Source of the DNA: an uncultured Anaerolineales bacterium
GTDB taxonomy: Bacteria > Chloroflexota > Anaerolineae > Anaerolineales > UBA11657
Direction: 5' to 3'
DNA: 9,838 nt
Assembly (NCBI GenBank): GCA_913040765.1
Contig: CAJWIA010000039.1
Location: 1-9,838, forward strand
Part shown: positions 8,317 through 9,838 of the stretch, in pieces
Position numbering within the stretch: the stretch's first letter is position 1
Layout of the letters: each line of letters begins with the position of its first letter
The notes under the pieces: model-generated
What the model was told of the DNA's origin: nothing
Databases searched by the model: none
What the model saw: the letters and a program-made list of their open reading frames with translations, nothing else
Translations under genes and position numbers: made by a program

Positions 8317-9666
8317 ATGAAAGACCAGGCTGAGATTACTCTATCTAACATTAGAACCGCTCTTGATAGCGAAAACATTGCATTAGCAAGACAACTGTTG
8401 AACAAGCTACACCCAGCAGACCAAGCAGATGCCATAAGTGACCGTCCACTTCAAGAGCAAACCGAAATGATACCCACATTAAGTGTGAATCATGCTGCTG
8501 ATGTTCTAGAGCATTTGGATGAAGACGAAGCAGCAGAAATTGCTGCCAAATTGCCCCTCGAAACACTAGCCCATTTATTGGATGAAATGGAACCTGATGA
8601 AGCCGCGGACATACTATTAGATTTGTACGAGGAACGCGCATCGGCTGTAATGGCTAAAATGTCTTCAATTGATAACATACGGCCCTTACTAGAGCATGAT
8701 GATGATACTGCAGGCGGACGTATGACCACACAAGTTCCAGTATTAGATCGTGGGATGACAGCAAGCCATGCTATTGCATATCTACGCAACTCAAAACCAG
8801 ATTCTGAAGTTCATTACTATCTGTATGTGACTGATAAAGCGGGGAAACTGCTCGGCATACTAGGACTGAGAGAACTCATTACAGCCAAACCATCTACCAA
8901 CATAGAAACCATAATGAATTCCGATGTCATTAGCGCATCTGTTGACGATGACCAAGAAGAATGTGCCAAATTAATGTCTCACTACAACTTAATGACACTC
9001 CCTATCACAAATAAAAGTAACCATCTAATGGGAGTGATTACCTATGATGACCTTGTAGAAGTTATAGAAGACGAAGCTACCGAAGATATTTATGCTTTAG
9101 CAAATCTAGCAGCCGATAGTGATTTGGATGTGTTCAGTCCTGTACGCATGATGATTACCCGACGCCTGCCCTGGCTTTATGTAAATCTTGGTACTGCCTT
9201 TCTAGCGGCCTTTGTCATCAGCCGGTTCGAAGCTACCATAGCAAAAATAGCAGTGCTTGCAGTATTTCAATCAGTAGTAGCAGGCTTAGGTGGAAATGCA
9301 GCTACACAGGCACTAGCTATAATGGTACGTGGACTAGCACTTAAACAACTAGAGTTTCGTCATGTGTGGAAAGCCCTAGGTAGAGAGCTAATTATAGGAA
9401 TGTTGCATGGATTAGCGATAGGGCTGGCTGTAGCCGGTATAGTATATCTGTGGAGAGGTAACCCTTTGCTCGGACTGATAATAGGATTAGCTACATTCGG
9501 CAATCTCGTGGTAGCAGGAGTAACGGGCACAATAGTTCCATTGACACTAAAATATTTCCGCCAGGATCCTGCACTTTCCTCAAGCACACTGGTCACGGGA
9601 ATAACTGACATTATTGGGTTCGCGCTATTTCTAGGACTTGCTACATTATACCTACCCTATCTATGA
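8317..9666 (+). CDS. mgtE: Magnesium transporter/channel MgtE
   Basis: Inner-membrane Mg2+ channel of the MgtE family, whose cytoplasmic domains sense intracellular Mg2+ and close the pore. The 449-residue length is typical. Residues about 10-130 form the acidic helical N domain (LHPADQADAI, EHLDEDEAAEIAAKLP, MEPDEAADIL). Two CBS domains follow at about 137-195 and 200-258 (IMNSDVISASVDDD, LPITNKSNHLMGVITYDDL). The plug-helix connector is VIEDEATEDIYALANLA (249-265). Five membrane segments run from about 285 to 449. The signature loop VVAGLGGNAATQ is at 320-331, and the pore Asp is Asp431 in TGITDIIGFALFLGLA, matching the essential Asp of Thermus MgtE. The usual Pro just before VVAG is replaced here (FQSVVAG). 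No ribosome binding site precedes the ATG, but no other start fits the family N-terminus. It starts 72 bases after gyrA, with no obvious functional link to it. Identity is very secure. Confidence 0.96.
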   Translation: MKDQAEITLSNIRTALDSENIALARQLLNKLHPADQADAISDRPLQEQTEMIPTLSVNHAADVLEHLDEDEAAEIAAKLPLETLAHLLDEMEPDEAADILLDLYEERASAVMAKMSSIDNIRPLLEHDDDTAGGRMTTQVPVLDRGMTASHAIAYLRNSKPDSEVHYYLYVTDKAGKLLGILGLRELITAKPSTNIETIMNSDVISASVDDDQEECAKLMSHYNLMTLPITNKSNHLMGVITYDDLVEVIEDEATEDIYALANLAADSDLDVFSPVRMMITRRLPWLYVNLGTAFLAAFVISRFEATIAKIAVLAVFQSVVAGLGGNAATQALAIMVRGLALKQLEFRHVWKALGRELIIGMLHGLAIGLAVAGIVYLWRGNPLLGLIIGLATFGNLVVAGVTGTIVPLTLKYFRQDPALSSSTLVTGITDIIGFALFLGLATLYLPYL

Positions 9667-9697
9667 CACATACTAAGATTTTCTCACCGGCCATGTT

Positions 9698-9838
9698 ATG
9701 TCTATTACTATAATTGTTAATCCATACGCTAACAGATGGAAATGTGGCCAGCAGATTGACACAATAGACAAATGGATGAAAACCTCCAGTTTGGAATATC
9801 GCATACTGACAACTAATCAAAAAGGTCACGCAAAACAA
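9698..9838 (+). CDS. Diacylglycerol kinase/YegS-like lipid kinase family protein, N-terminal 47 codons
   Basis: The frame is open to the window end and is cut there. The visible part, beginning MSITIIVNPYANRW and ending TTNQKGHAKQ, matches the start of the DAGK catalytic domain family. That start is a hydrophobic strand followed by an NPxANR turn, a helix, then a strand leading to a 'T...GHA' turn. Members phosphorylate diacylglycerol, sphingoid or related lipids with ATP at the membrane. The diagnostic GGDGT motif would lie downstream and cannot be seen. An in-frame stop at 9674-9676 and the lack of other start codons make ATG 9698 the only reasonable start; the ATG at 9693 is out of frame and hits a stop within seven codons. 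It lies 31 bases after mgtE without a clear Shine-Dalgarno, so it may be cotranscribed. The substrate cannot be inferred. Confidence 0.75.
   Translation, partial: MSITIIVNPYANRWKCGQQIDTIDKWMKTSSLEYRILTTNQKGHAKQ

Noticed and set aside
9641..9838. A minus-strand open frame at the right end
   Set aside because: It overlaps the end of mgtE and the start of the lipid kinase frame, whose plus-strand product has clear family features. The minus product has none.

Overview
The window is an AT-rich bacterial chromosome segment in which every supported gene lies on the plus strand and the coding density is very high. It carries housekeeping genes and no sign of mobile DNA, tRNA or rRNA genes, or CRISPR. 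The 5' end cuts into rpoC and the 3' end cuts into a lipid-kinase-type gene. The beta' subunit has a long helical insert right after the '[11 protein letters not shown]' stretch and lacks the proteobacterial insert after the trigger loop. Together with the style of the GyrA C-terminal domain, this suggests Chloroflexota, perhaps a Dehalococcoidia/SAR202-like lineage. That placement rests on recalled family patterns, not on a search, and is tentative.

Layout: 1-4038 rpoC, lacking its 5' end; 4039-4165 a spacer with a long hairpin and a consensus -10 box; 4166-5560 a complete gene for a DEAD-box-helicase-fold protein in which nearly all catalytic motifs are lost; 5561-5640 a short spacer with a strong ribosome binding site; 5641-8244 a gyrA-type topoisomerase II A subunit; 8245-8316 a short spacer with small inverted repeats and no Shine-Dalgarno; 8317-9666 mgtE, a magnesium channel/transporter; 9698-9838 the first 47 codons of a diacylglycerol/lipid kinase family protein.

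The core theme is transcription and DNA topology (RNA polymerase beta', type II topoisomerase), with a degenerate RNA-helicase-like protein between the two. The most unusual item is that protein. It keeps the two-domain RecA-like layout and an intact, well-initiated reading frame, but the Walker A lysine is Phe, DEAD has become TETD, and motifs III, V and VI are gone. It should not be an ATP-driven helicase, and a basic, tryptophan-containing tail suggests it binds RNA, DNA or a protein partner. The neighbouring GyrA also departs from type: no recognisable GyrA box in blade 1, a GyrA-box-like QGRGGSG in blade 5, Gln at the quinolone-contact Ser position, and a long lysine-rich tail ending in a QxxLF sequence that resembles a sliding-clamp-binding motif. 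mgtE and the lipid kinase look like ordinary envelope and ion-homeostasis genes placed downstream.
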